A stretch of DNA of 64,000 nucleotides from Euphorbia lathyris. Its lineage: Eukaryota > Streptophyta > Magnoliopsida > Malpighiales > Euphorbiaceae. This document shows, in pieces, positions 41,961 through 53,700 of the stretch (position 1 is the stretch's first letter; the number at the start of each line of letters is the position of its first letter). The notes beneath the pieces are model-generated. The model saw only the letters and a list, made by a program, of their open reading frames with translations, did not search any database and had not been told where the DNA came from. The stretch is taken from positions 100,655,895-100,719,894 of the forward strand of contig NC_088912.1 in NCBI RefSeq assembly GCF_963576675.1. Direction: 5' to 3'. The position numbers and the translations under genes were made by a program.

Positions 41961-43198
41961 GATCGGTCATCCACCAATATCTGCTAAATGGAACCTTACC
42001 TGAGGACAAAGAAGAGGCACAGAGGATAGTTAGGAGAGCGGCTTATTTCTCTATGATCAATGACGACCTTTACAGGAAATCCTTTAGCCATCCCTGGTTG
42101 AAGTGCATTCTGCCGGAAGAGGGACAACAAATCCTCAAGGAGCTACATGAGGGATCATGTGGGGCACATGAAGCATCCGCCGCCATCTTAAAAAAGTCCA
42201 AGTTAGCAGGTTTCTATTGGCCCATGGCTGAATTGGATGCCCAAAAATTGGTAGAATCTTGTCACAATTGTCAGATTCATGCGCATGAATCACATACTGC
42301 CAAACACATCCAGAAGCCAATCATAGAAGGACGTCCATTCGCCCTTTGGGGAATAGACATTGTTGGCCCATTTCCTCCGACTCGCCGACAGAGAAGGTAC
42401 GTGATAGTAGCAATGGACCATTTCACCAAATGGGTAGAAGTCAAAGCTGTTTCCTCCATTACTACAGAACGAATGGTGGAATTCGTCAAACACAACATCG
42501 TGGGAAGATACGGTGTTCCACATACCATCATCACCGATAATGGAACACGGTTCAACTGTGGCGAATTCAAAGCTTTCTGTGAAGGGTTAGGCATCCTGAA
42601 CAGATTCGCCTCCATTTATTATCCCCAGTCCAACGGAATGACTGAAGTTACCAATCGGACGATTGTGAAGGGGATAAATAAGAGATTGGGAGAGCATGAT
42701 AAGAAGTGGGTGGATCAGCTGACAAGTGTTTTATGGGCTTATCGCACCACCCCAAGGATGGCCACAGGGGAAACACCATTCGCCCTTTCTCATGGCATCG
42801 AAGCCGTTATCCCAGTCGAAATACAGGTCCCCAGTGATCGAGTGGCCTTTTATTGTGAAGAGGACAATGACAAATGGCTAAGGGAGCATCTAGATCAGAT
42901 AGAAGATCGCAGGGACCAATCCTATGTGCGAATGGCAGCATATAAACATCGGATTGTAGCTTATCACAATAAAAATGCCAAGCTTATGGATCTGAATGTG
43001 GGTGATCTTGTGCTCCGAAAGGCTGACAAAGTCCAATCTCGAGAAGGCAAGGGCAAGTTAGGGCTCAACTGGACAGGTCCATATCAGATTGTGGACAAGA
43101 TCGGATCCGCCACGTTTAAAATCCAAGACATGAAGGGCAATACATTACCACGCACATGGAACCTCCAAAATCTCTGCAAATATTTTGTCAGAAAATAA
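41957..43198 (+). CDS. Tat element 1 integrase (413 codons, open)
   Basis: The zinc-binding HHCC region is present ('ELHEGSCGAHEAS' ... 'CHNCQIHA'), as is the DDE core: D in 'WGIDIVGPF', D in 'TITDNGTRF'-like sequence near 42530, and E in 'GMTEVTNR'. The C-terminal domain has 'DLVLRKADKVQSREGKG' and 'GPYQIVDKI'. The ATG overlaps the RT stop (ATGA), one frame off, so it has lost its fusion to pol. Family role: insertion of cDNA into host DNA. Expression alone is doubtful. Confidence 0.85.
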   Translation: MRSVIHQYLLNGTLPEDKEEAQRIVRRAAYFSMINDDLYRKSFSHPWLKCILPEEGQQILKELHEGSCGAHEASAAILKKSKLAGFYWPMAELDAQKLVESCHNCQIHAHESHTAKHIQKPIIEGRPFALWGIDIVGPFPPTRRQRRYVIVAMDHFTKWVEVKAVSSITTERMVEFVKHNIVGRYGVPHTIITDNGTRFNCGEFKAFCEGLGILNRFASIYYPQSNGMTEVTNRTIVKGINKRLGEHDKKWVDQLTSVLWAYRTTPRMATGETPFALSHGIEAVIPVEIQVPSDRVAFYCEEDNDKWLREHLDQIEDRRDQSYVRMAAYKHRIVAYHNKNAKLMDLNVGDLVLRKADKVQSREGKGKLGLNWTGPYQIVDKIGSATFKIQDMKGNTLPRTWNLQNLCKYFVRK

Positions 43199-43968
43199 AG
43201 TGTACACACGGTATTGAGTACTCTTTTTCCTTTAATAAGCTTTTTCCCATGTGGTTTTTCTTATTGAAGGTTTTAACGAGGCTCACCTATAAGACCTACT
43301 TGCTGTAATAAGGCATTTCCCCCATTAATAAACATCATTTGTTCTATTATCTGTGTTCTTTTTATTCTTTACTGTAGCAATATCAATATTCTAGTCTTAA
43401 AAAGAAAGGGGGCATCTAACGCTCTCCACATTTACAATGTATCACTATCTTATAGATACGTCCTTGATGCCTTAAAGACATAAGAGAATCAATCTTATGG
43501 GCGGGTCCGTCTCTAAACGGATCCCAATCTCCAATAGAGTTAAAACGATCCTTGGACGCAAGGTCTTTACACTCTCTTATCCTTTCCAGAGAAGGATTCA
43601 CAAGTCCTACGGGCGGATCACTTCACCTCAAAGATAGGTAGCAAGTTGATCCCCTGGGCAGCTTTACTTCCTCTAGAAGGAATAGAACAGCTTCTAACCT
43701 TCACAAAGGTTCATACAATGGAGTATGACTGGCCACCTACTTCAAATCCTAGATGCCTGTATGTTTCCTTGCGCAAATGTAAAGGTGAAATAACATAGCT
43801 TCCATAGAGGATCAAAACAAATTGTACTTAGAAGTGTTTTTACAATGTCATAAATAAAAGCAAATTAAGTAACAATGGGACATCCTCCTTCGCGCTTTCC
43901 TTACTCACGGCGCTTGCTTGGGGATCCTCCTTCTCCACATCCGCAGACACGCCAGCTGGAGATACCTC
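43199..43968 (-). other. 3' non-coding region of Tat element 1 with antisense ORF tail
   Basis: Directly after the integrase comes non-coding DNA. Position 43400 has a polypurine-like 'aaaaagaaaggggg'. From 43968 leftward, the minus strand is open for about 39 codons ('VSPAGVSADVEKEDPQASAV' ... ) ending TAA near 43849. Retand-type Tat elements are known to carry an antisense ORF between pol and the 3' LTR, and this may be its truncated end. A chance frame cannot be excluded. Confidence 0.35.
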
Positions 43969-45062
43969 TATAGGGTCGTCAATCCTATAGGCACTAACTA
44001 GGTCAGATTCAGCTCGCAATATGTGCCAACCTAATTTTGGGATTATCGAATGAGTTAAACCAATCAGACAAAGCGTAAGACAAAGATTAAAACATCAAAA
44101 CAATTGAATGAACAAAAACTATATTATAAATCAAAGATGAATGTATTGTCACGAAGTTACAATAAACCTAGAATTCATAGCATGTATCAGAGGCTAGACA
44201 GAATATAAAAGAAGAAAACTCCCTTTCAGGGAACCTATCTACCAATGCAGGCGTCTTTCTAGGATTTAAGGATGGAGCTTGAGTAATCCTCGGTGAGCGA
44301 AGCTTCGAAGGTATCTTCAATGGAGGTTTGAAGGATATGGAGGAGGTGGAGAGGATTTCTCAAGGTGAAAGCTAAGGAAATTACAAAAGTAAAAGATGTA
44401 TAATTTACAATTGAAAATTCCTATTTATAGACGCGTCTCGGGCCTCGTTTTGACCTATTTTCATGTCCAAGTTGGTGTAGGAAGACGTGGGGCCGAACGT
44501 GGCTTCGTGGGGGTGGAATTGGTCTTTTTGACCAATTCCCGCAGGTCTGCTCGCCGAGCAGGCCCCTGCTCATCGAGCAGGCATAGCTTGCTCGGCGAGC
44601 AGGCCACCAGGGGCCTGCTCGGCGAGCAGAAATGGCCCGTGGGGCCCTGCTCACCGAGCATTTTTGCCCGAAGCGTGCTCGAACCAAGCTCGATGAGTTC
44701 CGCGCCCTTTTTCGTCCGACTTCACACCTGCACACGCATAAAAACTCCAGAAAACATTAGTCCAAAGGCCAAATTGATCCGTCAATCGCTTATTTTGAGC
44801 AAACGCTTCGTTTGATGCGACTTTTGACGGACCAATTAGCTTCACAAGATAACAGAATTCTAACATGCATGCTATTTCGGTCGTATTTGCCTAAATTGAT
44901 CACAAAACGAGCCTAAACGACGAAAAGTAAATAGAACGCTTCCAATTTCTAACTAACTCACACAAAAGCATTTAAATGCGAGAATTGCTCGCTTATTAAC
45001 CAAATTACTCTAAAAACCGTCCTAAAACCGTACCCAAAGATAGGGGTTTTTGACCCCTATCA
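43969..45062 (-). repeat. 3' LTR of family R element (partial)
   Basis: It starts TGATAGGGG at 45062, preceded by the polypurine tract 'gtgtgaggaggtt' on the minus strand. The first 24 bp form an inverted repeat (GATAGGGGT ... ACCCCTATC). Positions 43969-44711 match 53230-53957 almost exactly. A TATA-like 'ctataaatagg' (minus) lies near 44420. Five 13-bp dyads sit at 44548-44660. Confidence 0.8.
44548..44660. promoter_or_regulatory. Five TGCTC-N3-GAGCA dyads in family R U3
   Basis: TGCTCGCCGAGCA (44548-44560), TGCTCATCGAGCA (44567-44579), TGCTCGGCGAGCA (44589-44601 and 44616-44628) and TGCTCACCGAGCA (44648-44660). All arms are perfect while the 3-bp centre varies. Spacing is 19, 22, 27 and 32 bp. 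They lie about 120-240 bp upstream of the TATA box in LTR orientation. The other LTR copy has the same set at about 53808-53920 with small indels. Confidence 0.7.
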
Positions 45063-46617
45063 AACCTCCTCACACTTAAAACTTTACTTGTCTCCAAGTA
45101 AACTAAAAAAACTAAACCCGCCATCACAAGCAAGCTAGAAAACCCCCCGGTTTGACTAGGTGCTTGACACAACTTCGAACATCTGTAATTACATGCATTC
45201 GGAAATACAAAGTAGAGACACGATATCCAAAAGCCGTATTTCAATTATCATGGGTCATAGTTTTAAGCAAATGGACACATGTTCAATTAAACGAGTTTAA
45301 GGGGATTGCTAAGTAAAACACCTCACCATAGGTAGTTCACTCATTCACACAATTTTGGTAGCTAAGGTGTTTACTCTCGGCTTATGTTCTTGCTTAGGAT
45401 TACGCTGATTTTGCACGTTCATCCGAGTTCCTCTACTATGCTACATGACTCCGATGATATCAAAAACAGCCTCTAACTGGGGTTGTAATGTGGTTAGAGG
45501 GTTAAAGGTACAACAAAGGTTAAAGGCTCTAGCGCTACAAAAACAAGGTTAAAATGGCTTTAACATATACGAAGTGACTGAGATTTTTATTCATCCCTTA
45601 TTTTGGATTTCTTTTTGAGACGTTTTTATTTTTAGGAACTGGGGAATGAAGTTCTTCCCTTTTGTTCGTCTTTTTTTCTTTTCTCTTTTTTTTCTCTTTT
45701 TTTCTGTTTTTCCTTTCTCTTTTTTTTTTCTTTTAGGATAGTGATGCTCATTCACTTCTTAGCCTTTTGGCTTGCTACTATAATTCCATAAACAAAGATA
45801 AAGCGCTAGAGAAAAACAAAGGCTCAATTCGAGCTTTGAAAAAGACAAGGGTTAAGTAGCGAACCAAGTTGTGGTTCGCAAAAACGGGTTAGAACGAAAG
45901 AAAAATCTACAAACAACAAAAATGTCGGCTCAAAGGGGCTTCCTAGAGTGAATGAAAAAGAAAAATAAGGTAAAGAAAAGGTTAATTCTAATGAGGCTGA
46001 TTCATCGTTTATCATCTCAAATCATCGCATGTAGGTTCAACACAGTATTAGGTGAAAAATCTGTAATCTTCCACAAGTCAAAGCATTCACACAAAAATGT
46101 CAAGAAAAAGAGCTTTTTGATATTCGCTCTTAGGCTCAAATTCAACTCACAATTCTTTGGGTTTCAATTTTGTGTTTACTAGCTTTCCCCAAACTCAAGT
46201 TTAATATCACATGCCTTCAATCCTTAAGTTATCTACCTAAGTAATGATTTTAGAATTTCTTCAAAAGTAGGGTCTAAATGCAAACTGTAGCTCATGCTTT
46301 TACAGATATAAGGGTTGTGTCCTACACCTAAACTAGTTGTCATGCAATTTTAGATTCGGTTCTCAGTTCTCAAGGACAAATAACGAAGTTTAGATTCGAA
46401 GGAGGTTCACGGTTTTAGATTCTACACATGCAAAAACGTGAACACAACCTAAAAACGCTAAACTAAACTAGACACGATGCCACAAAAATTTTAAAAATTA
46501 TACAATTTTTGTAAGTTTGTCTACCCCTCCTCCTCACACTAAAACATGCAATAAGTTCCAACATTGCATTATAAACCATGAAGTGCAAATGTAAAGAGTT
46601 AGGGTGGAGAAGATAAC
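45063..46617. other. Non-coding spacer between ORF2 and 3' LTR of the family R element
   Basis: Contains a long pyrimidine tract (45660-45735) and no supported ORF. The polypurine tract abuts the LTR at 45063-45081. Confidence 0.55.
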
Positions 46618-47796
46618 TTACTGATCGTCCGGGGGGTATGGCCAAGGCATGTTGTAGCGCTCGCAGTAGTCTGCCGCTACGTACTCAAGACCCGAAAGCC
46701 TTCGGTCCATGTTCTGCTCAAAGTTGGTGAACCGTTGGTCCATCTGCATTTCTGCCATCATAGTGTTGATGGCTTGGAACTGGGCCTCCATCCCCGACGC
46801 TTGGTGTTCCCTTTGGTCTCCTGCCGTCGCAGGTTCTTCTTCCTCAGGTTCTTTATCCATTTGCTGTTGTGGAACTCGTGCTCTTTTTCTTTCCCCTCCG
46901 CTAGAGCCTGCTCCTCCACTTGGGTTCCTGTTTAAGACTTCTTGAAAAGTAGATTTCCCCAAAAACTTGGAGTTGAGCAATGTAGGGTAAATAGCAATTT
47001 CGGGATTATCTAAATTTTTGAATTGGCTCTCAAGTAAGTTGGTAACTAAGTGCCCAAGACCTAGGGAACCGCGTTTTCTACTTCTTTGGCTTGAGAAGCC
47101 TTCAAAAATGGTCTTAACATTGTCCACGTATTTGTGGTTGGCCACGCACCACAGTATGAGCAATTCCGTCTTTGAGACTTTATTGCTCTCGTTTTTGCCC
47201 AATAAGTTGTGGGCCACAAATTTGTGAACGAGATTGAGACGTGGGTCTAAAAGAGCGACTGGGCTAGCAGTCTGGGAGTTAAAGTCTGATATGCCTGTCA
47301 GTTGTTTCCAAGCAATATCTTTTGTCATAGGCTTCTCAAAGTCTGAGATCGCCTCTGGGTCGTTATAAACTCCCATTAGGGCTGCTAGTGTAGTGCAATC
47401 GAGGCGGTAGGGTTTACCGTTTAGCCTAAAAGAGTGTTTCCCACCGCCCAATGGTAGCTCTTTTTTCCAACTGGTTAAGAACTCTATGGTGAAGTTGTGA
47501 TAAACTGGAGTATGTGTGGTGGCTAGTCTATACCAGCCGTGGAATTTGAGGATTTCATTGAAATCCTTCTTTAACACTATACTCGATAAGTAAGTTTGAT
47601 CGACAACTACATGTGTGGCAAGGTCTTTCTTGGAAAACCTATCGTATAATACTCCCTCACGCTCATCAATAAGACCAAAGGGTGGATCATACTTATCTTG
47701 GAGGCTTTCGTCGAATTCAACCTCAGAATCGGCTTCGTTCTCGACGACGACCTTAGCTTTGCCCTTCCGACCCATATTTCCTGAGGAATAGACCAA
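46618..47796 (-). CDS. Athila ORF1-like protein of the family R element (392 codons)
   Basis: The frame is open and uninterrupted, with ATG at 47796 or, after seven codons, at 47775 (before a basic 'GRKGKAKVV'). Middle landmarks ('RLNGKPYRLDCTTLAALMGV', 'LNLVHKFVAHNLLGKNESNK', 'ELLILWCVANHKYVDN', 'LGLGHLVTNLLESQF') resemble the ATHILA ORF-1 / 'putative plant transposon protein' family as I recall it. The C-terminal third is Glu/Gln-rich with a possible coiled coil ('AQFQAINTMMAEMQMDQRFT'). Function is unknown in the family. It stays open while the neighbouring gag has one stop, which suggests recent activity or constraint. Confidence 0.65.
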   Translation of the reverse strand: MVYSSGNMGRKGKAKVVVENEADSEVEFDESLQDKYDPPFGLIDEREGVLYDRFSKKDLATHVVVDQTYLSSIVLKKDFNEILKFHGWYRLATTHTPVYHNFTIEFLTSWKKELPLGGGKHSFRLNGKPYRLDCTTLAALMGVYNDPEAISDFEKPMTKDIAWKQLTGISDFNSQTASPVALLDPRLNLVHKFVAHNLLGKNESNKVSKTELLILWCVANHKYVDNVKTIFEGFSSQRSRKRGSLGLGHLVTNLLESQFKNLDNPEIAIYPTLLNSKFLGKSTFQEVLNRNPSGGAGSSGGERKRARVPQQQMDKEPEEEEPATAGDQREHQASGMEAQFQAINTMMAEMQMDQRFTNFEQNMDRRLSGLEYVAADYCERYNMPWPYPPDDQ

Positions 47797-48394
47797 AAAA
47801 TGGGAGAGTTAGAACATATTTACAAGTTTCAACATAAACCCCCAAATAAACCATTCATAGGCAAAAACATAGCTTTAGGCACTTAGGGACTAAACCATAA
47901 GTATTTGGTCCCTAAGTGTTTTACCCGAAATTCTCAAATTCATGTGAAATTGGAGATACCCAATGACTAGAACATAAGAAGAATGCAATTCACAACTCTA
48001 TTGACAAGTTTCTAACTATAATTTGAATAGTTGAACTTTGAGCTAAAATGGGGATTTTGCCCAAATTGAGCAATTTCTCCAAATATCCACAAATTGAGAA
48101 TAGAAATCACACCCAAATCATAAATTAATCATTATGTCAACATAAATTTCAAGGAAATCAAGAATTTGAAAGCAAACAAGAGATTAATTTGAGAGAAGAA
48201 AGAAAAACCCAAAACTTAGGTTTTTCTCAAACCTCAAAAATTATCTCCCTAAGCTAAAATCTAAGCCTATAAACATGTTAGAAATCAAAAATAAGTAAAG
48301 ATTCATACCTTATATCTTGAATTCGGGTTAGAATGGTGAATTTGGGGGGTTAGGTTTTGAAGAAAAAGGGAGAAGGCGAAGGGAAGAATGTGAT

Positions 48395-48651
48395 AAAAAA
48401 ATAAAAGAAAGAAAGAAGAGAGAAGGGAAGAAGAAGGTGGGGGAAGGGGATGATGAGTCATCCCCCCCTTTTCTTATCTTTTCTTTCTTTTTTTTTCTTT
48501 ATTCTTTTTCTTTTCTTCCTTTCTTTTTCTCTCTTTTTTTTTTGGTTCGGGATAAAAAAAAATCCTGAACAGCCCGTGTCGACCGAGCCGGCTGACTCGG
48601 CCGACCAGCCCGGCGAGCTGGACAGTGCCTAACTCGCCCGGGTTGGGCGAA

Positions 48652-48702
<51 letters not shown>

Positions 48703-48705
48703 TGG
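48395..48705. repeat. Structured island: purine/pyrimidine hairpin, GC dyads and (TA)n
   Basis: A purine-rich arm (48395-48447) meets a pyrimidine-rich arm (48463-48542) around a perfect GGGGATGA-TGAG-TCATCCCC stem. Next come GC-rich inverted repeats at 48575-48650 (such as CCAGC...GCTGG and CGCCC...GGGCG), then an uninterrupted (TA)n run at about 48657-48700. It lies between gag and ORF2 of the family R element. The short ORFs here are low-complexity artefacts. Confidence 0.65.
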
Positions 48706-48874
48706 AGTGCGGGGGAACAAAGTTTGTCAGTGCAAATAACCAAACGAGATTAAAATCTAATATTCAATAAAAGAGATTAAAAGCAGAATAAAAATAAGAG
48801 AAAAAGAAAAATGCAGAATCAAATTGTTCAAACTTTGAAAAAAAACCGAGGAGAACCCGATTTCTCCCCCTTAC

Positions 48875-50341
48875 TCAATCCTTTCTCAGGATCTTTGGGT
48901 TCTTCTCCATTGTGCTCGGGAGAGAACCCTGTGGCCTTTCCTGCCTGTCCCTATTAATCTGAGCCACCTGATCCACCTGATTGCTCAAGTCCTTGCAGAA
49001 GGCTTCGTTGTTGGCAAGCCTAGCCGAGATCTCCTTCAGAAAAGTGATCACTTCGTCAGATTCCTTAGGGTGTTGCATTGGCCCTTGATTCTGCTGTTGG
49101 TATGGGGGCATGCCAAGCCCCTGCTCTCTATGCTCTTGAACAAATCCGCTAGGAGGTCGGAGCACATTCTGATTTGAATTCCCGTAAGAGAGGTTCGGGT
49201 GCTGAGGCCTCTTGTAGTTGCCATTGTTGTTGTTGTTGTAGGAGTTGTAGTTGTTGGGGTTGCCGTTGTTATAGTTCTGATTGTATCTCGGCTACCCTCC
49301 AATGTAATTGACCATCTCCACCCCATCTCCAGCGAAAGGGCTACCTGCTTGACAATCCTTTCCATTGTGGTCGCCGCCACAGTGCACGCAGGTAGGAGGT
49401 CGGCTAAGTGTAGCCAACATTACATCCATCTTCCTACTCAAATCCACAACAACTGGATTTTGTTCATGCTCTTCTACAGTAAATACCCACTGCCTAGTGG
49501 GGCCGGCGAGCTTCTGTTCTTGCCACTGCACACTCTTTCTGGTCAGCTCGTTAATCATGTCATATGCCTCTGTTGCTGTCTTTCTAAACAAATCTCCACC
49601 CGCTGCGGAGTCCACAATGGCTCTGTTGGTGGGTGTCAGTCCGTGATAGAAGACGCTCACTAACTGATGCTTGGGTATGTCATGATGAGGGCACATGCGC
49701 AACATTTTCCTGAATCGAGTCAAAGATGTGTGGAGCGCATCATGCTCGGGTTGGTCGAAGGATGTGATCTCACCCCTGAGCATTGCTGTCTTCGAGGGAG
49801 GGAAGTAGTAGGACAAGAATTCCTTCTCCAACCCTGCCCATGTTGTGATTGAACCAGGCTCTAGTGTTCTCATCCATTCCAAAGCTTGCCCCTTCAAAGA
49901 GAATGGGAACAGTTTCAGTCTAGCAGCATCTTGGGGGACCCCATTGGTCCTTGCAGTGTCTACGCACATTAGGAAGCGATCCAGATGATCATTCGGGCTC
50001 TCATGTGCTTCTCCTCCAAATAGTCCGGTCTGTTGGATCAAGTGAATTATACCAGACTTGATTTCATATGTGTTTTCCGGAATGTTTGGAGCAGCAATGC
50101 CTGACAGATGCTGATGTCTGTGCGGTGCCAGGATCTCACTCATCACACGAGTGTCGATTTCTGGCCCGGTGTTCTCAGGATTTCGCTCATTGTTCCGTTC
50201 ATTGTCAGTCATCTTGATAGGCTTGATAGGCTCGATGATCTCATCTTGCTTCAGCTTTCCGATCTGTTTGCTCCTACGAAGAGTACGTTCAAGTTCAGGG
50301 TTAAGAAGGACAACCGGTATTTTCGCTGATCTCGTAGGCAT
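48875..50341 (-). pseudogene. Gag of the family R element, one in-frame stop
   Basis: The frame from ATG 50341 ('MPTRSAKIPVVLLNPELER') runs to 48875 with a single TAG at 49292-49294. The capsid-like core has 'GLFGGEAHESPNDHLDRFL', 'FPFSLKGQALEWMRTLEPGS' and 'YYFPPSKTAMLRGEITSF'. The zinc knuckle is 'CVHCGGDHNGKDC'. After the stop the same frame continues with an Asn/Tyr-rich stretch and 'VITFLKEISARLANNEAFCK', found also in the gag-like ORF at 54681-55337. These features mark Athila/Tat-type gag. The stop would truncate the protein after the knuckle. Confidence 0.8.
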
Positions 50342-50694
50342 ACGCTGAGAAAAGATAAATACAGAAATAAATGAAAGCTGAAGGAAAATCATACAAATCA
50401 TACAGTTTTGTACAAGTATAAGAACAGTATAAATAAACACATACAGACATGTACAGATGAATTGATAACTATAAGTTCGTACAAACGAATACAAACAAGC
50501 GTAAGTATAAACGAGGATGGTTATCGTAAATGAGTATGTATAAATATGTGTATATGAACAAGTATAAGTGGTGTAGATACATAAAAAGAATCATGATTAT
50601 GAACAAGTATATATGATGTTAACAAAGGATATATTCACAAAGAATGCCTAAACTAACAAGTCGACCTTTGGTTCGATATTGCAGAAGAAATAAA

Positions 50695-50712
50695 TCCCCA
50701 GCAACGGCGCCA
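50695..50712 (-). promoter_or_regulatory. tRNA-Asp primer-binding site of family R element
   Basis: On the minus strand, TGGCGCCGTTGCTGGGGA is complementary to the tRNA-Asp 3' end with one mismatch. It follows the LTR end (CATCA at 50719) after six bases. This is not a tRNA gene; only the 3' end is matched. Confidence 0.85.
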
Positions 50713-50718
50713 AAAACT

Positions 50719-53700
50719 TGATGCGGATTATCACGAATCCGATCTGAGGGATAAGTGTACCTCGTCGTTATCAAGTAATAAAATTCTGGTTTAAGTCCAA
50801 GTTATCGTCCACAGGATTTATTTCTGCAAGTACCGAGCTACTCGATCTCGGATGTTATCTAGGCTTAGGGGGTTTTTATTGGAAATATAGCTAAGGTATA
50901 GCAGCGAAAATATAAAAATTTTAGCCTACTTCCTTTTAACCATAGGATCCGTTAATCGTTATTTCATATAAAGAGGGATAAGAAGAAATACCTTTCGACG
51001 ATCAATCTACCGTTGCAAACGAAGTGCTCACAACTTCAAAGGAGATGTAAACTGTTTACCAATCTGCCCCTATTCGAAACAGACCTTCCAGACCTCCGAA
51101 CGACAATCCCTTTGGTGGAAACGTGGAAGAATGTGTCTAGAAGCTACTGTCCAAAAATCGCGACGATCCGACGGTTCAATCTCCGGGAATCCTCGAAATA
51201 GTGAACTGACCTGATGTAGGCGAAGAAAAACGAATTTCTCCCTTTTGATTGTTTTTCCTTCTTTCGTGAACACGGTGAGATTAAGTTAGAATCAACCCTT
51301 ATGAGATGCAACCAAAATATATTGCCTCTAATAAACCAACACAAGATCAAAGAGAAAGAGGGATGAATAAGATTAATCAATCGATGGAAAACCGTATGAA
51401 TTCTTGTCCACGAACTTAGGGATGGGAATTCACTTTCTCTCTCTAAATGCAATTTTCGAAAAACTCAAGTAGGGGAGGAAGAAGCATCAATCGAAATTCA
51501 CATGTAGGAGGGGTATATATATTTTCTTGTATCTAAACCCTAGTTAGATAGGAATAGGTTACTTAATAGGAATCCAATTCGGAATAGGATTTGTAATTAT
51601 TATCTTACTATATATCTAATATAATTAGGATAATAATAAATAACCTAGTTAGATAATAATAGGAGTATATTAATCTAATTAAAACTCCTAACTTGATTAT
51701 CTCTTAATTAATTTAATTTCACAATCCTAATCAAATTAGGATGAATGGAATAAATTAATTCCTTACTCAAATACATATAAATTTCGGCCCTCCATGTAAT
51801 TGGGCCTTACTGGGCTTAATTTTGGGCTTCCATCTATTAATCATATCCATCTCTCTTTTGTTTCCAAGTCTTATGTGTGATCCATTAGGTCCTTACTACT
51901 TCTGGCCGTATGCAACTATTAAATTAATTTCTTCAAGAATTATATTTAATCCTTGCATAACGGAATGATGAACAGAGCATGTTATCGGCATGTCCGTAAT
52001 CATTCCCCCAGAGTCCGTTAAGAAGACAGGTTGATTCTGCCGTTAACCCTTCCGTATTAGTTACAGTATAATTCGATCCTTTATCAACTACATCCTTGAA
52101 CTGAATCTTATGACTATGGATGATGTCAAGTCACATATAGCGAGACGTTCGTTTTACTTGTACAGGCCGAGTCAACTCAAATAGATAGGTTAAGTGAAAT
52201 CTGTATTTCTACTCTTAAGCTATCACCTTGCAAGGATTTAGAGTCGAGTCTTCCACAAGCGATCCTTGGACGTATCTCCCATTCGTCGGGAGTGATAAAT
52301 GCTCAATCCAATGTATAACTACCCTGACATTACCTCCTGTGACACCCAACCTTTGCAGTTCACACCCCAGAGTCATCTCTGTTAAGGATCGTGGGACCAC
52401 GCGATCAAAGTCTCACATTCAGTAATTCAGGATGACCAATTAACATTCCTTTGAGTCTGAGGATTATTTATACCTATTAATACCAATGAGATGAACATGT
52501 GACAAGGACGAATCTACCCATCCTGTTATCTCAAATCGGATCCCCAATCCTGATGAACGACGTTTCATCGGATATATGTAACTGTCCAGATATCTATATA
52601 TATGAAGCTTGTGAGATCAGCTTTCTGTCGGACAGAAGACATTATTACATACAAGTCTCAACAGTGATATATCAATCCTAAACATATCACTTGACTTGGG
52701 GTGGTTTTAAGTTTATTAGTTTATTATAAAGTTTTGTCTCACTTCATGCTTGTATGAACACTTTATAATCACTTTAAACAAACTTACGGATTTCCTTTTA
52801 TTAGACTTTATTTAGTGCTTTAAAAGGGATTGCCTTTATATAGTTATAAAACATATATCTTATTAAAACAAATGATATAAAGAACAATTCATTTACAATA
52901 AGTTTGTATCCTGCAACAATTGTCTATAGGACACTAAACCCCAACAGTTTTGAGTTTGTTTTGTTTAATTACTCTACTCCTAGGTTAAATTACGCCAATC
53001 CTAGCTAAGTTACTCTACCCCTAGTTGATCTTTTACCAATGTAATTAACTGAATGAATATGGAGGGATACGATGATAACAATGATAGAATGTTTAAGCAA
53101 TTGAATTGAAAATAAGTCGCTAATTGTCCAAGGCGATTAACCCGACCTATCCTCCTAAAGTCCCTAGTTCGTGATTTCCTTTTAAGGCCGAAACTAGCTC
53201 TAAGGCTCAGTAATTTGGGCTTAATCTTCTATAGGGTCGTCAATCCTATAGGCACTGACTAGGTCAGATTCAGCTCGCAATATGTGCCAACCTAATTTTG
53301 GGATTATCGAATGAGTTAAACCAATCAGACAAAGCGTAAGACAAAGATTAAAACATCAAAACAATTGAATGAACAAAAACTATATTATAAATCAAAGATG
53401 AATGTATTGTCACGAAGTTACAATAAACCTAGAATTCATAGCATGTATCAGAGGCTAGACAGAATATAAAAGAAGAAAAATCCCTTTCAGGGAACCTGTC
53501 TACCAATGCAGGCGTCTTTCTAGGATTTAAGGATGGAGCTTGAGTAATCCTCGGTGAGCGGAGCTTCGAAGGTATCTTCAATGGAGGTTTGAAGGATATG
53601 GAGGAGGTGGAGAGGATTTCTCAAGGTGAAAGCTAAGGAAATTACAAAAGTAAAAGATGTATAATTTACAATTGAAAATTCCTATTTATAGACGCGTTTC

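Larger units (their letters stand above)
36931..43968 (+). mobile_element. Ty3/gypsy Tat-lineage retrotransposon, 3' end truncated
   Basis: 5' LTR 36931-37408, tRNA-Phe primer site, gag, protease, RT, RNase H (including the second RNase H typical of Tat), integrase, then a non-coding 3' region to 43968, where it meets the LTR of another element. No 3' LTR is present. Frames are broken at several points and the RT active site is deleted, so it is dead. Confidence 0.88.

Noticed and set aside
48474..48743. ORF with runs of Ile/Tyr and Lys/Glu
   Set aside because: Translation of the (TA)n and purine tracts; low complexity only.
52215..52425. ORFs of 61-65 codons in the solo copia LTR
   Set aside because: Located in an LTR, no homology, and open on both strands by chance.
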